Shown piece after piece: positions 25,566-33,653 of a stretch of DNA of 39,656 nt (its first letter is position 1; every line of letters starts with the position of its first letter). This DNA comes from Hydrotalea sp. (lineage in GTDB: Bacteria; Pseudomonadota; Alphaproteobacteria; JASGCL01), in assembly GCA_030054115.1 (NCBI GenBank), contig JASGCL010000001.1, positions 112,788 to 152,443 on the forward strand, read 5' to 3'. Under the pieces are notes generated by a model. The model was not told the origin of the DNA, did not search any database, and saw nothing but the letters and a program-made list of their open reading frames with translations. The position numbers were made by a program, and so were the translations under genes.

Positions 25566-26336
25566 TTATTCGCGCAACATAATAACGCTCATCAATCGAC
25601 CGTAATCATCAAGGCCGCGCAATTTGTTTCGGCGGTTGCTGAAATAATGGTCGTTGGCCGCGGTATCAACCCCCAGCCAGGCCGCGCTCACCACACCGCA
25701 ATCATGCAACGCGGCCAGGCAAAACCCGGGCAGGTTAAATAGATATTTGCCATTTTCTTTCGGCGTAAAAAATTGTTCGGCCAATGGGTGTTGTTGGCTG
25801 GCATCGGTTTTCATGTCGCTTGCGACCTCGTAGCTTTTTGGGCCAATCAGCGGGCCAACCACCGCGTTGATATTTTCTGGCCGTGCGCCCATCGCCATCA
25901 TCTCGGCCACCGTGTTTTTAATCACGCCGCCAACCGCGCCGCGCCACCCGGCATGGCATGCGCCAATGATATTTTTTGTTTTATCGACCAACAATAGCGG
26001 CGCGCAATCGGCGGTCAAAATACAAAGGGCGATTCCGGTTTTGTTGGTTACCATGCCATCGCCCTTCGTGCTACCGCTTTGCGCGTCAACCCTGACCACC
26101 ACCGCGCTGTGATATTGGTGAAGCGATAATAATTTCGGCGCGCCAAAAAAACGTTGCACCCGTTGGCGGTTTTCATAAACCGCGTCGGGCAAATCACGCG
26201 ACCCGGCACCGCCGTTCAGCGATTCGTAAACACCGGTGCTGGCACCGCCATGACGGTCAAAAAAACCATGGCGGAGGTGCGGCACCTCCAGCAATGAGTG
26301 CGTCATGGGGTTAAGGTCTAAATGTTTCTGTGTCAT
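25566..26336 (-). CDS. pgeF: PgeF / YfiH family (multicopper polyphenol oxidase-like, peptidoglycan editing factor)
   Basis: 256 residues. Zinc-site residues of the family are visible: HGFFDRHGGASTGVYESLN, LTADCAPLLLVD (Cys) and GACHAGWRGAVGGVIKNTV (His). RFGAPKL-like LHQYHSAVVV and the terminal RDYGRLMS-like DDYGRLMSVIML fit too. PgeF in E. coli removes misincorporated amino acids from peptidoglycan precursors; older annotation as a laccase is doubtful. It follows midA by 30 nt, a conserved neighbourhood in alphaproteobacteria where lgt often precedes them; lgt is absent here and cobM stands in that place. Confidence 0.9.
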   Translation of the reverse strand: MTQKHLDLNPMTHSLLEVPHLRHGFFDRHGGASTGVYESLNGGAGSRDLPDAVYENRQRVQRFFGAPKLLSLHQYHSAVVVRVDAQSGSTKGDGMVTNKTGIALCILTADCAPLLLVDKTKNIIGACHAGWRGAVGGVIKNTVAEMMAMGARPENINAVVGPLIGPKSYEVASDMKTDASQQHPLAEQFFTPKENGKYLFNLPGFCLAALHDCGVVSAAWLGVDTAANDHYFSNRRNKLRGLDDYGRLMSVIMLRE

Positions 26337-26366
26337 GAAAATATATTGCGACGCAACTGGCTTGCT

Positions 26367-27464
26367 TTACAATTTTTGCAATTCCATTATTTTAAACAAT
26401 CGCCCCATGTCGGTCGGTTGTTGTTTTTTTATCAATCGTTGATAACCATGGTCGATTTCATTTTTATCATAACCCAGGGCGATTAATTTTGCCGCGATTT
26501 TATCACCATGAAGTTGTTGCAAAAAATTGGCCTGGCTGTCGAAATAGATTTTTTTTAATTGCAATGGCTTCGCGGCATTTTCAATTTGATGAAAACTGAC
26601 CGACGCCGAAATATCCGCCGCCCCCAAATGCGTCAGCGGGTCAACCGGTTGATGACGATAGAGGGCTTGCATGTTGTCACCATCATAGACGCCATCGTTG
26701 CCATAATCAATAATAGTGATAACCCCGCCGGGCTTCAACACCCGCGCCACCGCGGTTAATATATCGTTATAGGCCGGGTGCGATTCATAAATGACATTTT
26801 CCTTTACCGATTGGTGCGGCGTCAGGGTGGCGGGAAGGTCGCCATCATAAGGCTTAAAAGCAAAACAAAAATTATCGGGTGCATCATGCGTATTATCGAT
26901 TGTTACCACCCGTTCAACCCATTTTTTATTTTTTAACATGAATTGCCGTGGCAGAAGACAATCAAAAAATTCATTGGCAACAATAAAATCAACCGACGCG
27001 GTTTCAACATCGCGCAAGGATTCGCGCCAATTTATATATTGTGCGTGGCGTTGCAGGTATTTTTTTTGCACGGCGGCCAAGGATTCGCTTCGTTCGATAA
27101 TGGTCACCGCAAGCCCCTGCAAAAAATCGCGCGGCGCATGGTTTAACATGTCGCGCATCATGGTGCCACGGCCGGCCCCCAATTCTAACAGGCAAAAATC
27201 GTCGTTGGTTTTTTGTGCATTAATACGCAACGCCAGCAGAACACCAAACACCGGCGAGACATCGGGGCTGGTAATGAAATCGCCCGCCGCACCAAAAACC
27301 TTTTCATGGCCGTAATAATATTCCAGCAAGGGCGAAAAAAAAACATCAAGCGACAACCCGTTATGTTCTTTTATCGCGCGGGCAAGGTTTTTTTTTATGT
27401 CGGGCAAGGTTGTGGCTTGCAATCTTATATCTCCCAAAAAATCATTTTTTTTCGCGCAACACAT
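26367..27464 (-). CDS. MidA/NDUFAF7-type SAM-dependent methyltransferase (COG1565)
   Basis: 365 residues. Family features: ITSPDVSPVFGVLLA, the SAM motif LLELGAGRGTMMRDML, NEFFDCLLPRQF, VITIIDYGNDG and an HVDFT-like stretch degenerated to LGAADISASVSF. The mitochondrial homologue NDUFAF7 methylates an arginine of a complex I subunit. Bacterial members are believed to act similarly, which fits an organism with cytochrome-based respiration; this is inference. The first codons (MCCAKKNDFLG) overlap the cobM 3' end by 23 nt. Internal starts are far away, so overlap and coupling with cobM look real. Confidence 0.86.
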   Translation of the reverse strand: MCCAKKNDFLGDIRLQATTLPDIKKNLARAIKEHNGLSLDVFFSPLLEYYYGHEKVFGAAGDFITSPDVSPVFGVLLALRINAQKTNDDFCLLELGAGRGTMMRDMLNHAPRDFLQGLAVTIIERSESLAAVQKKYLQRHAQYINWRESLRDVETASVDFIVANEFFDCLLPRQFMLKNKKWVERVVTIDNTHDAPDNFCFAFKPYDGDLPATLTPHQSVKENVIYESHPAYNDILTAVARVLKPGGVITIIDYGNDGVYDGDNMQALYRHQPVDPLTHLGAADISASVSFHQIENAAKPLQLKKIYFDSQANFLQQLHGDKIAAKLIALGYDKNEIDHGYQRLIKKQQPTDMGRLFKIMELQKL

Positions 27465-28200
27465 GGCTGTGGTCTTTGTGATAAAGGTGCGAATCAGAAA
27501 AATCCTCGCTCCCCAACACCCGCCCCACCAAAATCAGCGCGGTGCGGGTGATGTTTTCTTTTTTTACCTTGTCGCGAATATCCTGCAACGTGCCGGTGAT
27601 AATTTTTTGGTCGGGCCAGGTGGCGCGGTAAACCACCGCCACCGGGCAATCCGCGCCGTAATTCGGCGTCAAATCCTTCACCACCTTGGCCAGGTTGTTT
27701 ATCGATAAATGAATCGCCAGGGTCGCACCGCTTTTGCCCAAGGTTACTAAATCCTCGTTCGCCGGCATGCTGGATGCGCGCACCGCGGTGCGGGTCAGGA
27801 TAATTGTCTGCGAAACATCGGCCAGGGTTAATTCCTTTTGCAACAATGCCGCCGCCGCGGCATAGGCCGGCACCCCCGGGCAAATATCATAATCAATACC
27901 CAATTTATCGAGGGCGCGCATTTGTTCGGCAATCGCACCATAAAGCGACGGATCGCCCGAATGAACCCGCGCCACCGATTTTTTTTCCTCATGCGCCCGT
28001 TGCATGACGGCGATTATTTCTTCCAACACCATGGCGGCGGTATCCATCACCAATGCCCCTTGCGGGGCGGTGGCGATAACCTCGGCCGGCACCAACGACC
28101 CGGCGTAAAGGCACACCGGGCATTCGGCAATCAATTTCGCACCGCGCAGGGTGATTAAATCGGGCGCGCCCGGACCGGCGCCAATAAAATGTATCGTCAT
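27442..28200 (-). CDS. cobM: Precorrin-4 C11-methyltransferase (CobM/CbiF)
   Basis: 252 residues. Tetrapyrrole methylase fold: VHFIGAGPGAPDLITLRGAKLI-type start, LYAGSLVP, HSGDPSLYGAIAEQM, CPGVPAYAAAAALLQKELTLADVSQTIILTR and YRATWPDQKIITGTL, all diagnostic of CobM/CbiF. It adds the methyl group at C11 of (cobalt-)precorrin-4 in cobalamin synthesis. It is placed on the strand opposite the other five corrin genes. Its ATG overlaps the stop of the O-antigen-ligase-like gene (ATGA) and its end overlaps midA. With CbiX and CbiG nearby the substrate is probably cobalt-precorrin-4. The extra 20 C-terminal residues (SHLYHKDHSHVLREKK) are histidine-rich. Confidence 0.95.
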   Translation of the reverse strand: MTIHFIGAGPGAPDLITLRGAKLIAECPVCLYAGSLVPAEVIATAPQGALVMDTAAMVLEEIIAVMQRAHEEKKSVARVHSGDPSLYGAIAEQMRALDKLGIDYDICPGVPAYAAAAALLQKELTLADVSQTIILTRTAVRASSMPANEDLVTLGKSGATLAIHLSINNLAKVVKDLTPNYGADCPVAVVYRATWPDQKIITGTLQDIRDKVKKENITRTALILVGRVLGSEDFSDSHLYHKDHSHVLREKK

Positions 28201-29675
28201 GATTTTTTATTTTTCGCGGTTTGGCTTAACAACAACAACATGCCCATCACCATCATATACATCTGCCAAAAGGCATAAAAGGAATTGGTGATAATAAAAC
28301 AAAAAACGCAGGCCGTAAAAAAAGTGAAGGCGGCACGCGCCGACGGGTGATTGTTGTGCTGAACCAACAATTGCCACCAACCACGGGCAAAAAAAGCAAA
28401 CAGCAATAGCGGCGCCAGTAGGCCGGCATCGAGCAAAATTTCTATCCAAATATAATGCGGTTGGTTTAGCGCTTCGCAGAAGCCATTGATTAAAAAACAT
28501 TCACCGGCGATGGCGTGATAAGGCACGCCAAGAATATTTGTGCTGAAATCGCTGGTCAAGGTCAGTAGGTAACGATTGATGTTGATGCCGTAACCGACAA
28601 ATGGGTGTTGAAAAATATAATAATCTATAAAATGCCAGAATTTTAAACGCTCCTTCATCGAATTGCCATCGAAGCCCAATGATTTTAAAAAATGCAACAA
28701 TGGATGATTATAGGGATCGCTGGTGTCGTATATCACGCCGCTTAGCCACAGGCCGACAATATATAAAAAATAAACCATGACCAGCGCGCCCCACAACATA
28801 ATGCGACGATTGCGCGACAGGGTTATCAATCGCGGTATCAGTAAATAAATCGCCACGCCAATCACCATCGCAAGGGTCCAGGCGCGCGACACGGTATAGC
28901 CAACCACCACACCACCTATCGTCGTCATCCGCAGGTGAAGCAACAGCACCAACGGCAGGCAAAGCCACGCCATGCCATTTTTTTTAAACAACAATGGTAA
29001 TATCAATAAAAATAAAATGGCGGCGTTTTGCGAATACTGGCTACTACGGAGGCCTTGCCGTTCGCCATTATTTATCAGTTGCAATTCGACCAGCACAACA
29101 ATCGTCAGCATCACCAGCACCGCGACCAGCATCAGCAAATCCAACGTCACATCGCGCGCCACCGGTTTGTTTTTAAAAAACCACAACAATGACGGCACGA
29201 TAGCCGCCAATAACAATGTGCGCCCCAACACAAACCAGCCGTGATAAAAAATTGCCTGGCGATAATCAGCCGCCGGCATTATCGTGTTATGCGCCAAACC
29301 CCAAAATAACGAAAAGCCAAACACCGCCACCAGGGCATAGAGCAACAAATAAAGCGGCGACGAAAATTGTTGCAAAATATTTTTTTTGTCGCGCGCGCTG
29401 TAAGGGTAAAACAACAACAGCGGCACCAACAACAGCCCGACCAGCACACCGCGTTCCTTCAACATAATCGCCAGCGAAAAGGATAAGGCGGTAACCACGG
29501 CAATCGCCTTATCTTGCCACAAGATATTTTTTGCCGTAAAAAATTTTTTTATCTGGCCCAGGGACGACGATAACGACGTGACCAATTTAATGGTTGCGGG
29601 CGTCATGGTTAAGGGGGATGAAAGGGCGCGTTTCATGGCGACTATCGCTCTACCAATTTTGCCTTGCCTTGTCAT
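28197..29675 (-). CDS. O-antigen ligase / Wzy-like polysaccharide membrane protein
   Basis: 492 residues from ATG 29675 (MTRQGKIGRA). The frame remains open to 29969, but that part lies antisense to cbiX and reads as an artefact. About eleven membrane helices with one large periplasmic loop (roughly SDPYNHPLLHFLKSLGFDGNSMKERLKFW...). HPFVGYGININRYL followed by HAIAGECFLINGFCEALNQPHYIWIEILLDAGLLAPLLL is the Wzy_C/O-antigen ligase pattern (HN.yl..l.e.GllG in other members). Such proteins join polysaccharide to lipid A or polymerise repeat units. The ATGA overlap with cobM implies co-translation with an unrelated pathway gene. Ligase versus polymerase cannot be decided by eye. Confidence 0.78.
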   Translation of the reverse strand: MTRQGKIGRAIVAMKRALSSPLTMTPATIKLVTSLSSSLGQIKKFFTAKNILWQDKAIAVVTALSFSLAIMLKERGVLVGLLLVPLLLFYPYSARDKKNILQQFSSPLYLLLYALVAVFGFSLFWGLAHNTIMPAADYRQAIFYHGWFVLGRTLLLAAIVPSLLWFFKNKPVARDVTLDLLMLVAVLVMLTIVVLVELQLINNGERQGLRSSQYSQNAAILFLLILPLLFKKNGMAWLCLPLVLLLHLRMTTIGGVVVGYTVSRAWTLAMVIGVAIYLLIPRLITLSRNRRIMLWGALVMVYFLYIVGLWLSGVIYDTSDPYNHPLLHFLKSLGFDGNSMKERLKFWHFIDYYIFQHPFVGYGININRYLLTLTSDFSTNILGVPYHAIAGECFLINGFCEALNQPHYIWIEILLDAGLLAPLLLFAFFARGWWQLLVQHNNHPSARAAFTFFTACVFCFIITNSFYAFWQMYMMVMGMLLLLSQTAKNKKS

Positions 29676-29710
29676 GGGTTTTTTATTATGGTTGGATTTA
29701 TAAGAACCCA

Positions 29711-29753
29711 ATTTTTTTATCGAATCTGGCGTCGTTGCCTCGATAAAAAAAAT
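29711..29753. promoter_or_regulatory. Long inverted repeat in the divergent B12 control region
   Basis: Left arm 29711-29723 (A, seven T, ATCGA) and right arm 29740-29753 (TCGATA then A-run and T) are reverse complements over at least 12 bp around a 16-nt centre. It lies in the 105-bp region between divergent cbiX and the ligase-like gene and could be an operator for both, or an RNA hairpin in the cbiX leader. An AGGA site lies 9-12 nt before the cbiX ATG. Confidence 0.5.
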
Positions 29754-29780
29754 CACACGGGGCAAATAGGAAGATAAAAC

Positions 29781-30980
29781 ATGACCAGCCACCAGCCCAC
29801 CGATAGCCATGTCGATAACCACGTCGATAACCATGCCGACCACGATGGCGCGCATAATGGCGCGCGCGAACCATTGCGCCCCCTGCCCGCTGATACCGCC
29901 ATTATGATATTGGGGCATGGCAGTCGTTCCGCATCGGCGATTGCCGAATTTTCCAACATGACGGCACAATTAAAAAAACGCTACGCCCCGACGCCGGTTG
30001 AATATGGTTTTTTGGAATTCGCAACGCCGATTATTCGCGATGGGTTGGATGTATTACGCGCCAACGGCGCGAAGCGTATTTTGGCGGTGCCGGCATTGTT
30101 GTTTGCCGCCGGCCACGCCAAAAACGATATGCCGTCGGTGGTTAATAAATACCAACAAGACCACCCCGATATGGTTATTAATTATGGCCGCGAGTTGGCG
30201 ATTGACCCCCGGTTGTTGAAGGCGGCATCGGAATCGATTCACGCCATCTTGCCCAAATTTTCATCACCCGAGGAAAAGAAAAAATACCTGGCCGATAGCT
30301 TGTTGGTGGTGGTGGGGCGTGGCACGTCGGACCCTGACGCCAATTCGAATATATCAAAGGTCATGCGTTTCCTGTGGGAGGGATTGGGTTTCGGTTGGGG
30401 CGAGGTTGCCTATTCCGGCGTTACCTTCCCCTTGGTGGCACCGGCGTTGGATAAAATTGCCGGCTTGCAATATCGGCGCATCGTCGTCTTCCCCTATTTT
30501 TTATTTTCGGGCATCTTGGTCGATAGAATTTATGAAGCGGTTGACGCGGCGCAGGAAAAATTTCCAGCAATTCAATTTTTAAAGGCGCCTTACCTCAATG
30601 ATAACCCACGGGTGCTGGATACCATCACCAGCCGCATCAACGAAATTATCGACGGCATGGGCTTGATGAATTGCCAATTATGCAAATACCGCCAGCAGGT
30701 ATTGGGTTTCGAGGACGAGGTTGGGCTGAAGCAAGAAAGCCACCACCACCATGTCGAGGGCATCGGGGTAAATGGCAAGGACGCGACCCCTGCACCCCAC
30801 GACCACGGCCATCATGAGCATGAACATCACGGCCACGAACATGGTCATCACGAGCACGGCCATCATGAGCATGAACATCACGGCCACGAGCATGGTCATG
30901 CGCACGGCGACCATGGCCACCATCCCTATCCCTTCGCCGACCACCCGTTGGGGCCGAAAACCTTGCGGCCCAAAAAATAA
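29781..30980 (+). CDS. cbiX: Sirohydrochlorin cobaltochelatase CbiX, long form with Fe-S motif and His-rich tail
   Basis: 399 residues. It inserts cobalt into sirohydrochlorin, the entry step of cobalt-early B12 synthesis. The first chelatase half has ILGHGSRS (His46) and GHAKNDMP (His112), the metal-site histidines. The second half has the usual degenerate VGRGTSDPDANS. A MxCxxC motif (Met296, Cys298, Cys301) is the Fe-S signature known from Bacillus megaterium CbiX(L), also followed by a His-rich tail. Residues 340-381 are about half histidine, encoded by a 51-bp repeat. The N-terminus (SHVDNHVDNHADHDGAHNGA) is a further His/Asp-rich stretch. First gene of the operon; cbiC starts 4 nt after its stop. 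Confidence 0.93.
   Translation: MTSHQPTDSHVDNHVDNHADHDGAHNGAREPLRPLPADTAIMILGHGSRSASAIAEFSNMTAQLKKRYAPTPVEYGFLEFATPIIRDGLDVLRANGAKRILAVPALLFAAGHAKNDMPSVVNKYQQDHPDMVINYGRELAIDPRLLKAASESIHAILPKFSSPEEKKKYLADSLLVVVGRGTSDPDANSNISKVMRFLWEGLGFGWGEVAYSGVTFPLVAPALDKIAGLQYRRIVVFPYFLFSGILVDRIYEAVDAAQEKFPAIQFLKAPYLNDNPRVLDTITSRINEIIDGMGLMNCQLCKYRQQVLGFEDEVGLKQESHHHHVEGIGVNGKDATPAPHDHGHHEHEHHGHEHGHHEHGHHEHEHHGHEHGHAHGDHGHHPYPFADHPLGPKTLRPKK
30804..30899 (+). repeat. 51-bp direct repeat encoding the CbiX histidine-rich tail
   Basis: Two 45-nt copies (30804-30848 and 30855-30899) differ at one base and are offset by 51 nt, exactly 17 codons, so the repeat keeps frame. Each encodes a block of the type HGHHEHEHHGHEHGH. 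Shorter variants of cat-ga/c-cac continue on both sides. Confidence 0.88.
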
Positions 30981-30984
30981 AAAA

Positions 30985-31644
30985 ATGTTCCAAGATTTTT
31001 TTACCGACGGGGCAGAAATCTATCGCCAATCGGCCAAACGAATCGCCGCCGCCATCGATATAACCAAATGGCCGGTGCCGTTGGAACGGTTGGTGGTGGA
31101 ACGCGTCGTCCATGCGGTGGCCGACCCAACCATCGCCGATTTATTATTTTTTAAAAAAAATGCCGCGGCGACCATTGCCACGGCATTAGAAAAAAACGCA
31201 ACCATTTTATGCGACAGCCAAATGACCAGCCATGGTTTAATAACTGGCTTAATAAATTGCCGCAACGAAAAAATATCATTGGTCGATGACCCACGGGTAA
31301 AAAAAATTGCGGACAAAAAAAAAATCACGCGGTCGCACGCACAAATTTTTCTGTGGCACGAATTGTTGCGCGACCAATTTACCACGGCGGTGGTCGTGAT
31401 TGGTAATGCGCCAACCTGCCTTTATGGTTTGTTGCAGGGCTGGCACGACGGCACCCTGCCTCAACCGGCCGGCCTTATCGCCATGCCGGTTGGCTTCGTC
31501 GGCGCGGCCGAGGCGAAACAGGCGTTAAAAAATACCGGCGACACCCCACCCTTCATCACCATCCTTGGCCCGCGCGGCGGCAGTGCCGTGGCGGCGGCGG
31601 CCACCAACGCCCTGCTAAGCCAGCGATCCATCGGCGAGGTGTAA
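30985..31644 (+). CDS. cbiC: Precorrin-8X methylmutase (CbiC/CobH)
   Basis: 219 residues from ATG 30985 (MFQDFFTDGAEIY). The frame is open back to 30772, but that part is the His-repeat of cbiX in another frame. It moves the methyl group from C11 to C12 to give (cobalt-)hydrogenobyrinate. His43, in VERVVHAVADP, coincides with the catalytic His43 of Pseudomonas denitrificans CobH. ILCDSQMTSHGL, PTCLYGLLQGWHDGTLPQPAGLIAMPVGFVGAAEAKQAL and ILGPRGGSAVAAAATNALL are family-specific. A run of ten A (31315-31324) lies inside the gene. It has 4-nt spacings to both neighbours, indicating tight coupling. I use the Cbi name because of the cobalt-early context. Confidence 0.95.
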   Translation: MFQDFFTDGAEIYRQSAKRIAAAIDITKWPVPLERLVVERVVHAVADPTIADLLFFKKNAAATIATALEKNATILCDSQMTSHGLITGLINCRNEKISLVDDPRVKKIADKKKITRSHAQIFLWHELLRDQFTTAVVVIGNAPTCLYGLLQGWHDGTLPQPAGLIAMPVGFVGAAEAKQALKNTGDTPPFITILGPRGGSAVAAAATNALLSQRSIGEV

Positions 31645-31648
31645 CAAC

Positions 31649-32929
31649 ATGACAGACAAAAAAAAATGGTTGCTGGTATTGGGGTTGCGCGCCGGTTATG
31701 ACATTCCGGCGGCGGCCAAAAATTTCTTGCGCAATGCCGATACGGTTATCGGCGGTGCGCGTAACCTTAGTCTCATCCCCTCGCTGACGCCATCCACGAT
31801 AAAACCATTAATGCGGCCATTTGCCAAAAACATAGATTGGCTAAAAAAAATGAAATCGCAGGGCAAAAAAATTGCCTTTGTCGCCACCGGTGACCCAAGT
31901 TTTTTTGGCGCGGCAAAAATATTACGCCAACACTTTAATTATGATGAAATGTTGGTCGTGCCGGCGGTGTCCGTCGTTTCCTTGGTGGCGGCGGCCATGG
32001 GCTGGGCGGTCGAGGATGCGATAATTATTTCAACCCACGGCGATGCCGCGACCCGACCGATTGAACAGTTGGTGAGGCATTTGCACCCCCACGTAAAAAT
32101 TATTGTCATTGCGCGCGACGCGCCGCAATTGTTGGCGATTGCCCAATTGTTACAAGAAAGAAATTTTGGCGACAGCCGCCTGACCATTTTTTCCAACCTC
32201 GGGGGCGATGATAAAAAAACGATTCGGCTTAAGGCCTCGGCCATAAAAACAGCGCGGCCATTTGAAATGGATTTTTACACCATAGCTATCGAAGCCATCG
32301 CCGACAAAAATACCAACGCGCCACAGGTCATGACAACCGCCGGCCACGAGATAGATTTTTTTCACCACGACGGGCAAATTACCAAACCCGAAACCCGCGC
32401 TATTATTTTATCCAAACTGCGCCCCGCGCCGCAAAAATTATTGTGGGACATTGGTGCCGGTGCCGGGTCGGTGGCGGTGGAATGGGCTTTGCGCGGCGGC
32501 CGCGCCTTGACAATCGAAACAAAAAAAAATCGCCATGATAATATCCTCAAAAATATTGCGCGGTTTGGTTTACAAAATAATATCACCGCCCTTAATATCC
32601 CCGCGCAACAATTTCTGCGTAACTACCTTGCGTCTGGGCAAAAAAAATCCCAAGCCAGCATGGCACCCGATATTATTTTTGTCGGCGGCGGCGTCAGCGA
32701 TAACGAATTGATGGCGATGGTTTGGCGCGCCCTGCCCCATGGTGGGCGGTTGGTGTCGGCCAGCCATTCGGTTGAGGGGCAGATGGCGCAACATGCGCAC
32801 CACCAAACCTGGGGCGGGGAGGTTATGACCATCAACATCGCACAAAAAAAAGCAATGACCAGTTCCGATAATTTTCACACCATGGCCGCCAACCAACAAA
32901 CCACCCTGCATGTGGTTGATAAAAAATAA
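31649..32929 (+). CDS. cbiET: Bifunctional precorrin-6Y C5,15-methyltransferase/decarboxylase CbiET (CobL)
   Basis: 426 residues, a fusion of two enzymes. Residues 1-215 are CbiE (C5-methyltransferase, tetrapyrrole methylase fold): VIGGARNL, FVATGDPSFFGAAKIL, VVPAVSVVSLVAAAMGW and IIISTHGD. The opening glycine loop is LGLRAGYD, less regular than the usual GIGxxG. Residues 245-410 are CbiT (C15-methylation and decarboxylation): TKPETRAIILSKLRPAPQKLLWDIGAGAGSVAVEWAL and PDIIFVGGG. CbiT often starts with the phrase T-K-x-E-x-R, visible at 246-250. The fused form is called CobL in the aerobic pathway. It ends one nucleotide before the cobI ATG. Confidence 0.95.
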   Translation: MTDKKKWLLVLGLRAGYDIPAAAKNFLRNADTVIGGARNLSLIPSLTPSTIKPLMRPFAKNIDWLKKMKSQGKKIAFVATGDPSFFGAAKILRQHFNYDEMLVVPAVSVVSLVAAAMGWAVEDAIIISTHGDAATRPIEQLVRHLHPHVKIIVIARDAPQLLAIAQLLQERNFGDSRLTIFSNLGGDDKKTIRLKASAIKTARPFEMDFYTIAIEAIADKNTNAPQVMTTAGHEIDFFHHDGQITKPETRAIILSKLRPAPQKLLWDIGAGAGSVAVEWALRGGRALTIETKKNRHDNILKNIARFGLQNNITALNIPAQQFLRNYLASGQKKSQASMAPDIIFVGGGVSDNELMAMVWRALPHGGRLVSASHSVEGQMAQHAHHQTWGGEVMTINIAQKKAMTSSDNFHTMAANQQTTLHVVDKK

Positions 32930-32930
32930 C

Positions 32931-33653
32931 ATGACAAAAAAATCACTTGGCATTTGTTACGGCGTCGGGGTTGGCCCGGGGGGCGTGGATAACCTCACCC
33001 TTGGCGCGATAAAAATTATTGAAAAAATAAATGTCATGGTGGCGATGCGCGCCAGCGACAAGGAATCGCGTGCCAAAAAAATCATCGCACCATTTATTAC
33101 CGGCCGCGATAATTTACACATCATCGATTACCCATTGGTGATGGCGCCACGCCGCGCCAGCAACCTTGACGCCTACCGCGGGCTTATCCCCCTCATCACC
33201 GCGCAACTTGATGGCGGGCAAGATGTCGCCGTGCTGTGCGAGGGCGACCCATTGTTCTACGGCTCGTTTCAATATGTGATGGAGCTGTTGCCGGCGCAAT
33301 ATACGCGCCGCGTGGTGCCCGGCGTATCATCGCCGCAATTGGCATCGGCCGAGGCGCGCATTGGATTATCGGCCGGCACCGATAATCTTTGCTTCATCGC
33401 CGCCACAAGTAGCGAGGAGAAAATAAAAAACCTCCTCACAACCAGCGACCGCGCCGTCATTATGAAGCTGGGGCGGAGCCTGACAAAAATAAAAAATATC
33501 TTGCGCGCTCTTGGCCTGGAAAAGGATTCGTTGCTCTGCCTTGAGCTTGGTGGGGCGGCGCAAAAAATTATCCCATTGCAGGATTACCCCGAATCCACCG
33601 CGCCCTATTTCTCACTGCTTATCGTCAATAAAAAATCCGGCCAAACAACATGA
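32931..33653 (+). CDS. cobI: Precorrin-2 C20-methyltransferase (CobI/CbiL)
   Basis: 240 residues from ATG 32931, which directly follows the cbiET stop; an ATG at 32910 inside cbiET is less likely. Tetrapyrrole methylase fold: YGVGVGPGGVDNLTLGAIKIIEKINVMVA, LCEGDPLFYGSFQYV, VVPGVSSPQLASAEARIGL and IMKLGRSLTKIKNILRALGL. These are the signatures of the C20-methylating enzyme. It makes (cobalt-)precorrin-3 from (cobalt-)precorrin-2. The stop overlaps the next start as ATGA. Whether the natural substrate already carries cobalt (CbiL) cannot be told from sequence; CbiX upstream suggests so. Confidence 0.94.
   Translation: MTKKSLGICYGVGVGPGGVDNLTLGAIKIIEKINVMVAMRASDKESRAKKIIAPFITGRDNLHIIDYPLVMAPRRASNLDAYRGLIPLITAQLDGGQDVAVLCEGDPLFYGSFQYVMELLPAQYTRRVVPGVSSPQLASAEARIGLSAGTDNLCFIAATSSEEKIKNLLTTSDRAVIMKLGRSLTKIKNILRALGLEKDSLLCLELGGAAQKIIPLQDYPESTAPYFSLLIVNKKSGQTT

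Noticed and set aside
25546-25571. Terminator between recJ and pgeF (gaataatt ... aattattc)
   Set aside because: The 8-bp arms arise from the two GAA-TAA gene ends themselves; the stem is all A/T apart from one pair and would be unstable.
29676-29780. Cobalamin riboswitch before cbiX
   Set aside because: The gap is only 105 nt, and no B12-box-like conserved segment was seen; only an A/T inverted repeat is present.
29676-29969. N-terminal extension of the O-antigen-ligase-like frame over the start of cbiX
   Set aside because: It is antisense to the His/Asp-coding start of cbiX, has no family similarity, and would place the start inside the divergent gene.
30804-30899. CRISPR-like or regulatory repeat array
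   Set aside because: The repeats are in frame, encode histidine blocks, and have spacers of only 6 nt; they are part of the CbiX coding sequence.
30772-30984. 71-residue N-terminal extension of CbiC
   Set aside because: It is the +1 frame of the CbiX histidine repeat. CbiC aligned from ATG 30985 puts the catalytic His at position 43 as in the known enzyme.
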